Below are positions 8,931 through 15,992 of a stretch of 64,000 nt of DNA, one piece after another. Every line of letters begins with the position of its first letter. Position 1 is the first letter of the stretch. The notes beneath the pieces were generated by a model. The model saw only the letters and a list, made by a program, of their open reading frames with translations. It was not told the DNA's origin and searched no databases. The DNA comes from Syntrophosphaera sp035450685 (GTDB taxonomy: Bacteria > Cloacimonadota > Cloacimonadia > Cloacimonadales > Cloacimonadaceae), in NCBI GenBank assembly GCA_035450685.1, contig DAOTNF010000002.1, positions 62,001 to 126,000 of the forward strand, given 5' to 3'. The position numbers and the translations under genes were made by a program.

Positions 8931-9074
8931 CCACCCTGTCTGCCGGATTCAAAGCAGGCTCGCAGCACAATCAATTGACTATCCTGCAAGTGATTGAGGC
9001 GTGCACTGCCTGCCGCGCCAGAGGCAGATGACAAAGTGCCAGCATAATCCGCAAAAGTCATGATGACAATACAA

Positions 9075-9112
9075 GCTCCAGCAGGATGCCTGTTGGGGCA
9101 AACTGCTGGAGC
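9075..9112. terminator. Inverted repeat, possible terminator between convergent genes
   Basis: GCTCCAGCA (9075-9083) pairs with TGCTGGAGC (9104-9112), with a second small TGCC/GGCA pairing inside. It lies 25 bases past the end of the minus-strand gene at 9137. There is no T tract, so intrinsic termination is uncertain. Confidence 0.35.
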
Positions 9113-9136
9113 CAGTACAATTCAGAGTTTATATCT

Positions 9137-9418
9137 TTAGAAAAAGAATACTTTTACAAAGATAGCGATCAACAAGGCGGAATTGATTCCCAACCAGATT
9201 CTAAGGCGAATTCTGGAGCTTCTGATCTCGTCACGGTTGGATTGAACCTTTTTTTCCAGCCTTACGATCAGATGCTCGATCGTGTTCAACTGTTCTCCAG
9301 CCTTGTCGAATTTTTTGATCTCGCTGTTGTGACTGCTGTTTCTCCTTACCTGGCGCACCAGTTCATAGGCCAGGGGTATAAAAGCGGGTAAAAACTTCTT
9401 AAACATGGAACCAGCCAT
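9137..9418 (-). CDS. Small coiled-coil protein with C-terminal membrane anchor
   Basis: 93 residues, no recognised family. A central charged helix (about 30-72, rich in E, K and R with leucine/isoleucine spacing) suggests a coiled coil. Residues about 75-92 (a leucine/isoleucine/phenylalanine stretch ending KVFFF) form one membrane segment, so it would be tail-anchored with the N-terminus in the cytoplasm. The ATG at 9418 follows GGGAGGAAG. It lies 14 bases after the PorV/PorQ-like gene and is probably its cotranscribed partner. Function unknown. Confidence 0.65.
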   Translation of the reverse strand: MAGSMFKKFLPAFIPLAYELVRQVRRNSSHNSEIKKFDKAGEQLNTIEHLIVRLEKKVQSNRDEIRSSRIRLRIWLGINSALLIAIFVKVFFF

Positions 9419-9432
9419 AATCTTCCTCCCGA

Positions 9433-10275
9433 TTAAAATTTATAACCGACATTGCCGTATATAGTTCCCGGCAAAACCGTGTGAGTGGAATAGGAAAAGT
9501 CGATCTTGATGCCTTCAACGTCAAGCCCCACCCCTGCGTTCCAGGTTGCGGGATTGTGGTGGACGCCAAATCTGAGGCTAAGGATTTCCAGCATCTTGGC
9601 TTCCACGCCGCCCATAAACTCGGTTTCCTGGCCAAAATCCTTGCGCACTTCAATGCTGGTGGTCACCTGGTCATAGGGCAGGTAGGATACTCCCAGGGAC
9701 AGTTTGCTGGGCAGGGTGTTCTGATTGTTGTTGCCCATCACGGCCTGGCGCAGATTGGTTACGCAAAAGCCAAACTTTGTCCGGCCATGCAGGAGGGCAG
9801 TGGCTCCCAAATCCACCGCGAAAGCTTCATCGTGTACATCGTCATCAAACTGGAGCAGGTTATAGTTGACCGTGTATCCCACGCTGATCTGGGAGTGGAT
9901 GTCCTTTTGCAGGCTGAAGGCGTGGGAAAGGCTCCAAATCTGCTCGCTCATCAGGGTCTCTTCCTCAAAGTCCACATCAAAGAGCCTGGCTCCCAAAGCC
10001 ACTGTGCCAAGGTTTTGGGGCAGCCTGATGCCTACCGCGGCAGTCTTGAATTCGGTGAACTCCTGGTTGTTGAGCTGGCTGAAGCCGATCATGGCTTCCA
10101 TGTTTACGTTGGTCAGCCCCGCGGGATTGTAAAAGATCGCATTGACATCGTCTGCCACACCGGTGTAGGCTCCGCCCATACCGCGAGCCCTGGCGGAAGG
10201 ATTGTAGTCATCGAATACGGCAAGCAGCAAAGCCGCCTGAAACAGGATGACGGCGAGTATTATGGTTTTCTTCAT
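9433..10275 (-). CDS. PorV/PorQ-family outer-membrane beta-barrel protein
   Basis: 280 residues with an N-terminal signal peptide (MKKTIILAVILFQAALLLA). After it comes the family hallmark: an ARGMGGAYTG segment near 31-40 followed by AIFYNPAGL near 50-58, then alternating beta strands to a C-terminal GNVGYKF. The family (UPF0164/PorV/PorQ, related to FadL-type barrels) includes shuttle components of type IX secretion and other outer-membrane proteins. Here it follows a secreted protein gene by 19 bases, consistent with a role in surface export, though function within the family is broad. Start supported by AAGGA. Confidence 0.78.
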   Translation of the reverse strand: MKKTIILAVILFQAALLLAVFDDYNPSARARGMGGAYTGVADDVNAIFYNPAGLTNVNMEAMIGFSQLNNQEFTEFKTAAVGIRLPQNLGTVALGARLFDVDFEEETLMSEQIWSLSHAFSLQKDIHSQISVGYTVNYNLLQFDDDVHDEAFAVDLGATALLHGRTKFGFCVTNLRQAVMGNNNQNTLPSKLSLGVSYLPYDQVTTSIEVRKDFGQETEFMGGVEAKMLEILSLRFGVHHNPATWNAGVGLDVEGIKIDFSYSTHTVLPGTIYGNVGYKF

Positions 10276-10294
10276 GGTAGTATCCTTCTTTACT

Positions 10295-11746
10295 TCAATC
10301 CAGGATTGATTTTATCACGATTGGCTGGATCGTGGTCTCTTTTTTGCCGGTGCTTCTTTCGATGAGCTCATAATGGCAGTAGTAAACGCCGATCGGGCAA
10401 AGCTTACGGTTGTAATCCCGGCCATCCCAAAGTTCCCTGTTGATGCCGATCAGGTTGCCAATGTTTTTATTCACTGGAGTGGCTACCAGCCTGCCCTGGA
10501 CGTCGTAGATTCTGATAATGGCTTTGTATCTGTTTATCATCGTGGTAGCCTGGGTGCCATATTCCAGCATGATCTTCTCATTGAGTTCCGGATTGAAGAT
10601 ATTCTTGGTGCTGCCAGTGGTGGCGTTTAGAATATTCAGCCAGAGGACCTTTTCCTTGATGGGCACTCTGAGGATGCCATCATTCAGATTGTTGAGCTGG
10701 ACAGAGTTGGGCGGGCTAACATAGCAGAATTCCTGCAAATCTATGACAGACTCGCCATAGCTGACAGGCTCGAACTGCAATATGATCAACACCGCATCGT
10801 CATCTTCAGTAAACAAAGGCTCCCTGGAGTTGTAATAGATGGTGATCAGATCGCCGTTTGGAGATACAGTCAGGCTGTCGTCGTCATCCCAAAGGCGGGA
10901 GAGGGTGTTCTCGTATTTTATACCCTGGAAGAGCACCTTGGTAGGGTCTATCTTGAAAGAGGCGGTATAGGATGACACATACCAGTTGAGGTTCACATGG
11001 GAGGTCAGCATGGCAATGTCAACCCGCTTGTTCAGTTCAGCTTCCTTGGATTCGATGGTGATGGAAGCATTGACCAAAGCGTCGGTTTTCACCATGTCTG
11101 ATTGATTGCGGGGATTCACCTTGTAGCCAGCGCTGCTGTGATAGTCCACAATACCCTGAATCATATACCACCAGTCGCCCACATTGATATCGCTATTGTT
11201 GAAAGCGAAGAGCCCGTTGTCTGCCATGGCCTGGACGTTGCTGTCATCCGCAAACTTAAACTGCCCATAATTGTCAACCGTCGATTTGATCTGGACGTTG
11301 TTGAACCTGACCAGCACCCCCTCCCATTGCTCGGAATCGGGGCTGTTAAAAGCCATGTCGGCAGTGGAGATGGGCCAGGCAGGGGGCAGGGGATTGCCGC
11401 TGGAAAAGATCTCAAAGCTGGAAACGTTCACCAGCTCCGTAAGGTTGTAGTACTCATCCACCACGCAGGTTAGCTGCACGTCGTCGCCCACGGAGACAGC
11501 GTTGCTGGTGTTGCGGTGATACACATACACCCCGCTCCAGGGACCCCCGGACGCGTCGCCGATGTAAAAAGCGGAATTGGGTATCACATGGGTTACGATG
11601 GCCCGCACTGTGACCGTTTGCCCATCATAGGTGGAGTTTCCCGCAGCATCGACCGATGACTGGATGTCATAAACGGACAATACTTGCTGCGCGGATAAGC
11701 CGGCAACCATGATCAGCGCTATCAAAGTCAGAATCAGACTTCTCAT
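10295..11746 (-). CDS. Secreted multidomain protein: OB-fold, cohesin-like and FlgD-type C-terminal domain
   Basis: 483 residues. A signal peptide occupies about 1-20 (ending GLSAQ). Residues about 25-215 contain a DGQTVTVRAIVTHV...FYIGDASGGPWSG pattern typical of OB-fold domains that accompany secreted nucleases. Residues about 228-350 resemble a cohesin/dockerin-type beta sandwich. Residues about 365-483 look like the FlgD Ig-like fold (IIRIYDVQGRLVAT...WDGRDYNRKLCPIGVYY) that serves as a sorting or capping domain in FCB surface proteins. No catalytic domain is seen, so an adhesive or scaffold role is possible. ATG with AAGGAG upstream; it directly abuts lspA. Confidence 0.7.
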   Translation of the reverse strand: MRSLILTLIALIMVAGLSAQQVLSVYDIQSSVDAAGNSTYDGQTVTVRAIVTHVIPNSAFYIGDASGGPWSGVYVYHRNTSNAVSVGDDVQLTCVVDEYYNLTELVNVSSFEIFSSGNPLPPAWPISTADMAFNSPDSEQWEGVLVRFNNVQIKSTVDNYGQFKFADDSNVQAMADNGLFAFNNSDINVGDWWYMIQGIVDYHSSAGYKVNPRNQSDMVKTDALVNASITIESKEAELNKRVDIAMLTSHVNLNWYVSSYTASFKIDPTKVLFQGIKYENTLSRLWDDDDSLTVSPNGDLITIYYNSREPLFTEDDDAVLIILQFEPVSYGESVIDLQEFCYVSPPNSVQLNNLNDGILRVPIKEKVLWLNILNATTGSTKNIFNPELNEKIMLEYGTQATTMINRYKAIIRIYDVQGRLVATPVNKNIGNLIGINRELWDGRDYNRKLCPIGVYYCHYELIERSTGKKETTIQPIVIKSILD

Positions 11747-12307
11747 TTATAGCTCCTTGGTGTTAATCTCGTTTGGTGGGACTTCTTTAACAGGTGTGCT
11801 TTTTATAAACAGCATGTCGATGATCAACAGGATCATCGCGCAGAAAATGGCGCTGTCTGCCACATTGAACACTGGCCAACGCTCCAGGCCGAATATATTG
11901 GGAAAGTCCACATCGATAAAATCTGTGACAGCTCCAAAAAACAGCCTGTCTATCAGATTGTTGCCAATGGCTCCTCCCAGAACCAGGCCAAAGGCTATAA
12001 CCTGAATCTTGTTTGTGGCATGACGTAATAAATATAAGACAAACACGACAGCCAGAACCGTGGCGGAAACGAAAAACACCCGATTCCAGGCTGGATTGGA
12101 CAGCGATATACTGAACGCCGCGCCTGTGTTGCGAAGATGGGTGAAACGGAAAGTGTCTCCGAAGATGTTTTGCAGCACAGGATAGGAATGCCCCTCCAAA
12201 GTAAACGCTCTGGTTAGTATCTTGGTGACCTGATCCAGGATGATCACGATCGCCATTATTATAAAAGCCGGATATTTTTTGGGTTTGTCCTTCAACTCGC
12301 TTATCAC
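11747..12307 (-). CDS. lspA: Lipoprotein signal peptidase (SPase II)
   Basis: Cleaves the signal peptide of diacylglyceryl-modified prolipoproteins in the inner membrane. 186 residues from the GTG at 12307, which overlaps the TGA of the DksA/TraR gene (GTGA). Four membrane segments; family motifs DQVTK at 25-29, NTGAAF at 60-65, GGAIGNNLIDR at 111-121, and the two catalytic aspartates D129 (VTDFID) and D151 (FNVADS). An ATG at 12412 in the same frame would overlap the upstream gene by over 100 bases and add a non-family extension. Clients include the phosphonate-binding lipoprotein encoded at 49.3 kb. Confidence 0.9.
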   Translation of the reverse strand: MISELKDKPKKYPAFIIMAIVIILDQVTKILTRAFTLEGHSYPVLQNIFGDTFRFTHLRNTGAAFSISLSNPAWNRVFFVSATVLAVVFVLYLLRHATNKIQVIAFGLVLGGAIGNNLIDRLFFGAVTDFIDVDFPNIFGLERWPVFNVADSAIFCAMILLIIDMLFIKSTPVKEVPPNEINTKEL

Positions 12308-12705
12308 CTGTTCTGCTTGCGCTTTTTGTCTTCCAGCTTTTCCTTGCAGGTAATGCAGTGTGTAACGTAGGGGATTATCTCTAGCCGTGCTTCCCCGATA
12401 ACCTCTCCGCACATTTCGCAGAGGCCATAGGTGCCGTCATAGATCCTTTTGAGGGCATCGTTGAGCTGCCTGATCTTTTCCCGTTCCTGTTCCATCATCA
12501 TAACAGTCTGCTCCATCAGGTTGGTATCCGAACCCTGGTCAGCCTGGTGATAGGCATAGGATGAGAGGTCGCCGCTACTTTCCTTGGCTCCTTTGCTTTG
12601 GTCTTTGTGGGTGTCTTCCAAATAGGCAACGCTTTCTTTAAGCTCTTCCAGAATGATCTTCTCGTAGTGCTTAAGTTTCTCTGCTGATAATGGTTTTGCC
12701 GCCAT
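12304..12705 (-). CDS. DksA/TraR C4-type zinc-finger protein
   Basis: 133 residues. An N-terminal helical region (about 8-90, containing a D/E-rich helical turn) is followed by a zinc finger with C96, C99, C117 and C120 (CEMCG...CITCK). Family members bind RNA polymerase through its secondary channel or act as general stress regulators (DksA, YteA). Whether this one responds to ppGpp cannot be judged. SD AGGAG precedes the ATG. The link to lspA is common in bacteria and suggests a housekeeping role. Confidence 0.85.
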   Translation of the reverse strand: MAAKPLSAEKLKHYEKIILEELKESVAYLEDTHKDQSKGAKESSGDLSSYAYHQADQGSDTNLMEQTVMMMEQEREKIRQLNDALKRIYDGTYGLCEMCGEVIGEARLEIIPYVTHCITCKEKLEDKKRKQNR

Positions 12706-12786
12706 TTATAGCTCCTGTGTATAACACTTTAATTCTGAATATTCCAGATATCTAAGGCTCTCAGTTATGTCAATAAAAATATCCCT

Positions 12787-13608
12787 TCAGGCCTTTGCCA
12801 GCTTACGTAAAAATCCTGCCAGCAACGACCTCAGGTTTTCTGCGGCCAGATTGGCATTCTGCCTGATCTCTTCCTGCGAATGTTCCAAATCGTGAAACAG
12901 GTTGCTGTAGTTGGTGACCACAGACAGGGCAAGGACTCTCATTCCCGCATGCCTGGCTGCGATCACTTCGGGAACGGTGGACATTCCCACCAGGTCAGCA
13001 CCCCATCCGGCAAAAGCCGCGCACTCGGCTTTGGTCTCTAGGCTCGGCCCTGTCACCGCGATGTAGGTTCCCTGGGGCAGGTTGATCTTCAGTTCAGCGG
13101 CTATCTGCCTGCAAATCTCCAAATACTCTCTGTCATAGACATCGTTCAGGCTGGGAAACCTTTCCCCCAGGGTTTCATCGTTGTGCCCGATCAAGGGATT
13201 GGTGCCCATGTGGTTGATATGGTCGCTCAACTGGATGATGCTTCCGGGTGCATACTGCTCTCTGAGGCTTCCCGAAGCGTTGGTTACGATCAGCGTACCC
13301 ACGCCCAGGCAGGCCATCACCCGCACTGGAAAGACAACCGTGGACATCGGATAACCCTCGTAAAAGTGGAACCTGCCCTGCAGGCAGAGGATCGGCACTC
13401 CTCCCAGTTTTCCCAGTATCAGATTACCTTTGTGGGAAGGCGCTGTGCTGCTGGCAAAACATGGTATCTCAGAATACGGCATTTTTAAGAGGATTTCCAA
13501 GTGATCCGCCAGATCGTTCAAACCTGTTCCCAAAATAACCCCCGCCTGGGGAACCAGGGGCAGCCGTTCCCGTAGCCAGGACGCAGTCTGTCGATAATCA
13601 GCAGCCAT
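12787..13608 (-). CDS. punA: Purine nucleoside phosphorylase (trimeric PNP)
   Basis: Phosphorolysis of inosine/guanosine to free base and ribose-1-phosphate. 273 residues, matching the trimeric mammalian-type PNP family. GVILGTGL at 23-30 is the phosphate-loop region, NASGSL near 110-115 and ETKAECAAF near 190-200 are family signatures. Its ATG overlaps the divIVA TGA by one base, placing it in the operon trmH-like gene, tdk, yggT, divIVA, punA. With tdk this gives the operon a nucleoside-salvage character. Confidence 0.9.
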   Translation of the reverse strand: MAADYRQTASWLRERLPLVPQAGVILGTGLNDLADHLEILLKMPYSEIPCFASSTAPSHKGNLILGKLGGVPILCLQGRFHFYEGYPMSTVVFPVRVMACLGVGTLIVTNASGSLREQYAPGSIIQLSDHINHMGTNPLIGHNDETLGERFPSLNDVYDREYLEICRQIAAELKINLPQGTYIAVTGPSLETKAECAAFAGWGADLVGMSTVPEVIAARHAGMRVLALSVVTNYSNLFHDLEHSQEEIRQNANLAAENLRSLLAGFLRKLAKA

Positions 13609-14183
13609 CAGTTTTGTCCTTCGGGCCGGGGATTGTTGCCCGGATTAATCTCATCTTTGATCTGCTTGAATTCCGTATCCAGCAGTTGCTCCGTATCCTT
13701 CGTCAGCAAAGGATCCTTGCCGATACGATCCATAAAGGTCTGCAGCTCGGACTTGAATTGCATCAGGAACTGCCGCTTCTGTTCCTTGATCTGCACATAT
13801 TGATGCTCCAGAGCGGTAAGGTATTGCCTGGCTTCCTGGATTGCCCGTTTCGCCTTCAGTTCCGCTTCATGGATTATGTTTTCCGCTTCCTTGCGGGCAT
13901 TGGCGATAATGTCGGCTTTTGTTTTCTCGGCAAACACCAGGGTGCGGCTGATAAGCTCTTCACGCCGTTTCAGGTCTTCCACCGCCGAACTGGCCTGGAT
14001 GGCTTCCTGTTTGACTTCGTGCTGCATCACCTCGCGCCTTTGAATCTCCTTTTCCTGCCTGCGCTGGTAGTCCTCCAGCTCGGTGGCAAGCTGTTCCAGA
14101 AACTCACGCACTTCTTTCTTGCTAAATCCAAAAAGAGTTCCGGAAAACTCTTGATGCCTGATATCGGTGGGATACAAGGACAT
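13608..14183 (-). CDS. DivIVA-domain coiled-coil protein
   Basis: 191 residues. The N-terminal about 40 residues (PTDIRHQEFSGTLFGFSKKE) match the membrane-curvature-sensing crossed-helix motif of DivIVA/GpsB, followed by a long charged coiled coil (about 30-165) and a short Pro/Asn-rich tail. In Gram-positive bacteria DivIVA organises poles and septum; its role in a diderm is unclear. SD GGAGG. It sits directly after yggT, as in the conserved Gram-positive division cluster. Confidence 0.82.
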   Translation of the reverse strand: MSLYPTDIRHQEFSGTLFGFSKKEVREFLEQLATELEDYQRRQEKEIQRREVMQHEVKQEAIQASSAVEDLKRREELISRTLVFAEKTKADIIANARKEAENIIHEAELKAKRAIQEARQYLTALEHQYVQIKEQKRQFLMQFKSELQTFMDRIGKDPLLTKDTEQLLDTEFKQIKDEINPGNNPRPEGQN

Positions 14184-14195
14184 TGTTCCTCCAGT

Positions 14196-14459
14196 CTATA
14201 GTAAACTCAGTATTAATCTTTTAAGCACTTGCAGGATAAAGAAAGCGATCAGGGGTGAAAGATCCAGCCCCATGTCCGGCAATATCCTGCGGATGGGCGC
14301 CAGCACAGGTTCCGTGATGCCATACAGAAAGCGATAGACCTTGTCGCGCGGATCCCGGATAAACCAGCTCAGTATCGCCCTGGCAATGATCAGCCAGTAA
14401 TAGATCTCGATCAGGCGCGCCAGAAACAAGATAAAGATGCTTGCCGGATCCTGCCGCAT
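14196..14459 (-). CDS. YggT-family membrane protein
   Basis: 87 residues from the ATG at 14459, two bases after the tdk stop; a longer frame would enter tdk. Two hydrophobic segments (about 4-30 and 63-87) flank a conserved loop LSWFIRDPRDKVYRFL...TEPVLAPIRRILP, which is characteristic of YggT. The family is implicated in division-related membrane organisation and osmotic tolerance; the biochemical role is unknown. It is adjacent to divIVA. Confidence 0.85.
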   Translation of the reverse strand: MRQDPASIFILFLARLIEIYYWLIIARAILSWFIRDPRDKVYRFLYGITEPVLAPIRRILPDMGLDLSPLIAFFILQVLKRLILSLL

Positions 14460-14461
14460 GC

Positions 14462-15022
14462 TCAGTCCAATACCTCGTGGCAGTTGCGGCAACGGGCCTC
14501 ATAGGCTTCCGTGCTTCCCACCAGGATTTGTTCACCCTGGTGCACAGTCCTCTGGGTACGGTTCGCGGGATTGCCGCACTTCACGCAGATGGCCAGGTTT
14601 TTAGTCACATATTCAGCCACGGCAAGCAGTTGAGGCATGCTGCCAAAGGGTTTGCCCCTGTAGTCCTGATCGAGCCCGGCCACAATCACGCGCAGCCCCC
14701 GGTTGGCAAGGTCGTTGCAGACATCCACAATCGAAGGATCAAAAAACTGGGCTTCGTCGATAGCCACAATTTTTAAATCATCAGCCAGATGCTGGTAGAT
14801 CTCGTCAGGCTTGGAGATCGGGATGGATGGCTCCACCATATGCGAGTGAGAAACGATGTTCTTTTCGTCATAACGGTTGTCGATCGCGGGTTTGAAAACC
14901 ACAAATGCCTGTTTGGCGTATTGCGCCCTGCGGATCCTGCGAATGAGCTCCTCGGTCTTGCCACTGAACATGCTGCCGCATATCACCTCGATCCAGCCTG
15001 TTTTTTGGTTAATGATGTTCAC
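14462..15022 (-). CDS. tdk: Thymidine kinase (type II)
   Basis: Phosphorylates thymidine to dTMP with ATP. 186 residues. P-loop GSMFSGKT at 16-23, DEAQFFD near 93-99, and a C-terminal zinc lobe with CVKC and CRNC pairs. GTG start at 15022 with AAGGAG five bases upstream. It is transcribed with a SpoU methyltransferase upstream (64-base gap) and yggT-divIVA-punA downstream. The promoter region of the presumed operon carries a DnaA-box cluster. Confidence 0.92.
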   Translation of the reverse strand: MNIINQKTGWIEVICGSMFSGKTEELIRRIRRAQYAKQAFVVFKPAIDNRYDEKNIVSHSHMVEPSIPISKPDEIYQHLADDLKIVAIDEAQFFDPSIVDVCNDLANRGLRVIVAGLDQDYRGKPFGSMPQLLAVAEYVTKNLAICVKCGNPANRTQRTVHQGEQILVGSTEAYEARCRNCHEVLD

Positions 15023-15086
15023 GCGATCTCCTTGCTCTGAAAATCTGAAATATCCATAAATGCTCGCATCAGAATTTTGTCAATCC

Positions 15087-15818
15087 CTAATGCTTATCCA
15101 GTGTATGGAGATGGTAGGCGATGATGCTGGCTGCCATCGCTGCATTCAAAGACTCCATTTGCTCCTCCATGCCAATCCGGAGGCTCTCCCCCGCCATCTC
15201 CCTGATTTGCGGGGAAAGTCCCCGGGCTTCCGAGCCGATGGCGACCACAAGCCTGCCACCCGACGGCCTGAAGTTCTGCAACAGAGTCCCTTCCCTCATC
15301 TCAGCGCAAACCAACTGCAAACCGGGAACGGACAGCTCCCCCGGCTCGATTATGGCATGTGGCACGCGGTAAACGCTGCCCAAAGATGCCCGTATCACCT
15401 TGGGAGAGGAAACTTCCACGCAACAGGGCGACAGCAGCAAGGCATCCAAACCAAAAGCAGCCGCGCTGCGGAAGATGCTGCCCATATTGCCCGGATCGCT
15501 GATCCCATCAAGATAGAAAGCTGTCTTAAAATTCTTTACACCCGCTGCCGGCAAGGCAAACAGAGCCGCCGAGGCCTGGGGGTTGTCGCTGTCGCAGATT
15601 CTGTGAAAATCTTCCGCATCAAGTTGCAGTGCCGGCACCCCGGCCCAGATCGCTTGCCCCGATTCTCCCAGATACTGCTCCAGCGGACGCAGGCCATAGT
15701 ATTTCAACTGCGACAAAGTCCGCAAACCCTCCACCACCACCAAATTCTCTTCCAGACGGTGTTTCTTTTGCCTGAGCCGTGCCAGTTCTTTCACCCTGTT
15801 TTTACTGATTTTTACCAC
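15087..15818 (-). CDS. TrmH/SpoU-family RNA 2'-O-methyltransferase
   Basis: 243 residues from a GTG at 15818, chosen because AAAGGAG lies eight bases upstream; a TTG at 15854 has no ribosome site. An N-terminal substrate-binding segment (NLVVVEGLRTL) precedes a SPOUT knot with motif 1 DPGNMGSIFRSAAAFG, motif 2 VAIGSEARGLS and a C-terminal motif 3 (LRIGM...SLNAAMAASI). The SAM-dependent target (rRNA or tRNA ribose) cannot be assigned. It appears to lead the tdk operon. Confidence 0.82.
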   Translation of the reverse strand: MVKISKNRVKELARLRQKKHRLEENLVVVEGLRTLSQLKYYGLRPLEQYLGESGQAIWAGVPALQLDAEDFHRICDSDNPQASAALFALPAAGVKNFKTAFYLDGISDPGNMGSIFRSAAAFGLDALLLSPCCVEVSSPKVIRASLGSVYRVPHAIIEPGELSVPGLQLVCAEMREGTLLQNFRPSGGRLVVAIGSEARGLSPQIREMAGESLRIGMEEQMESLNAAMAASIIAYHLHTLDKH

Positions 15819-15866
15819 TCGTTCAGCTCCTTTCACCAAGGCTTTGTTTTTCAAGAATCTACAGAG

Positions 15867-15972
15867 TTATCCACATAACGTGTGGATAATCCGTTTACTT
15901 TAACATGTTGCCATACAGCAGATTATCAAAGCGGCATTTTGTTCGCCACAAGTTATCCACAGCTTATCCACC
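15867..15972. promoter_or_regulatory. Cluster of four DnaA boxes
   Basis: TTATCCACA occurs at 15867-15875 (+), 15881-15889 (minus), and 15953-15961 (+), with TTATCCACC at 15964-15972 (+). Three are perfect consensus boxes. They occupy the only non-coding gap between the methyltransferase gene and the C11 peptidase gene, directly upstream of the methyltransferase-tdk transcription unit. It could be a DnaA-regulated promoter, a DnaA titration site or part of an origin. Confidence 0.75.
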
Positions 15973-15992
15973 AAGACGCAAACCCGTGTTTG

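Larger units (their letters stand above)
8816..9136. other. Intergenic region with palindromic element and hairpin
   Basis: It lies between two convergent genes. It contains a copy of the dispersed palindrome at 8880-8930 and a separate inverted repeat near its right end (9075-9112). No coding potential is seen. Confidence 0.7.

Noticed and set aside
12308..12412. N-terminal extension of lspA
   Set aside because: Lies entirely within the DksA/TraR gene and is absent from the family.
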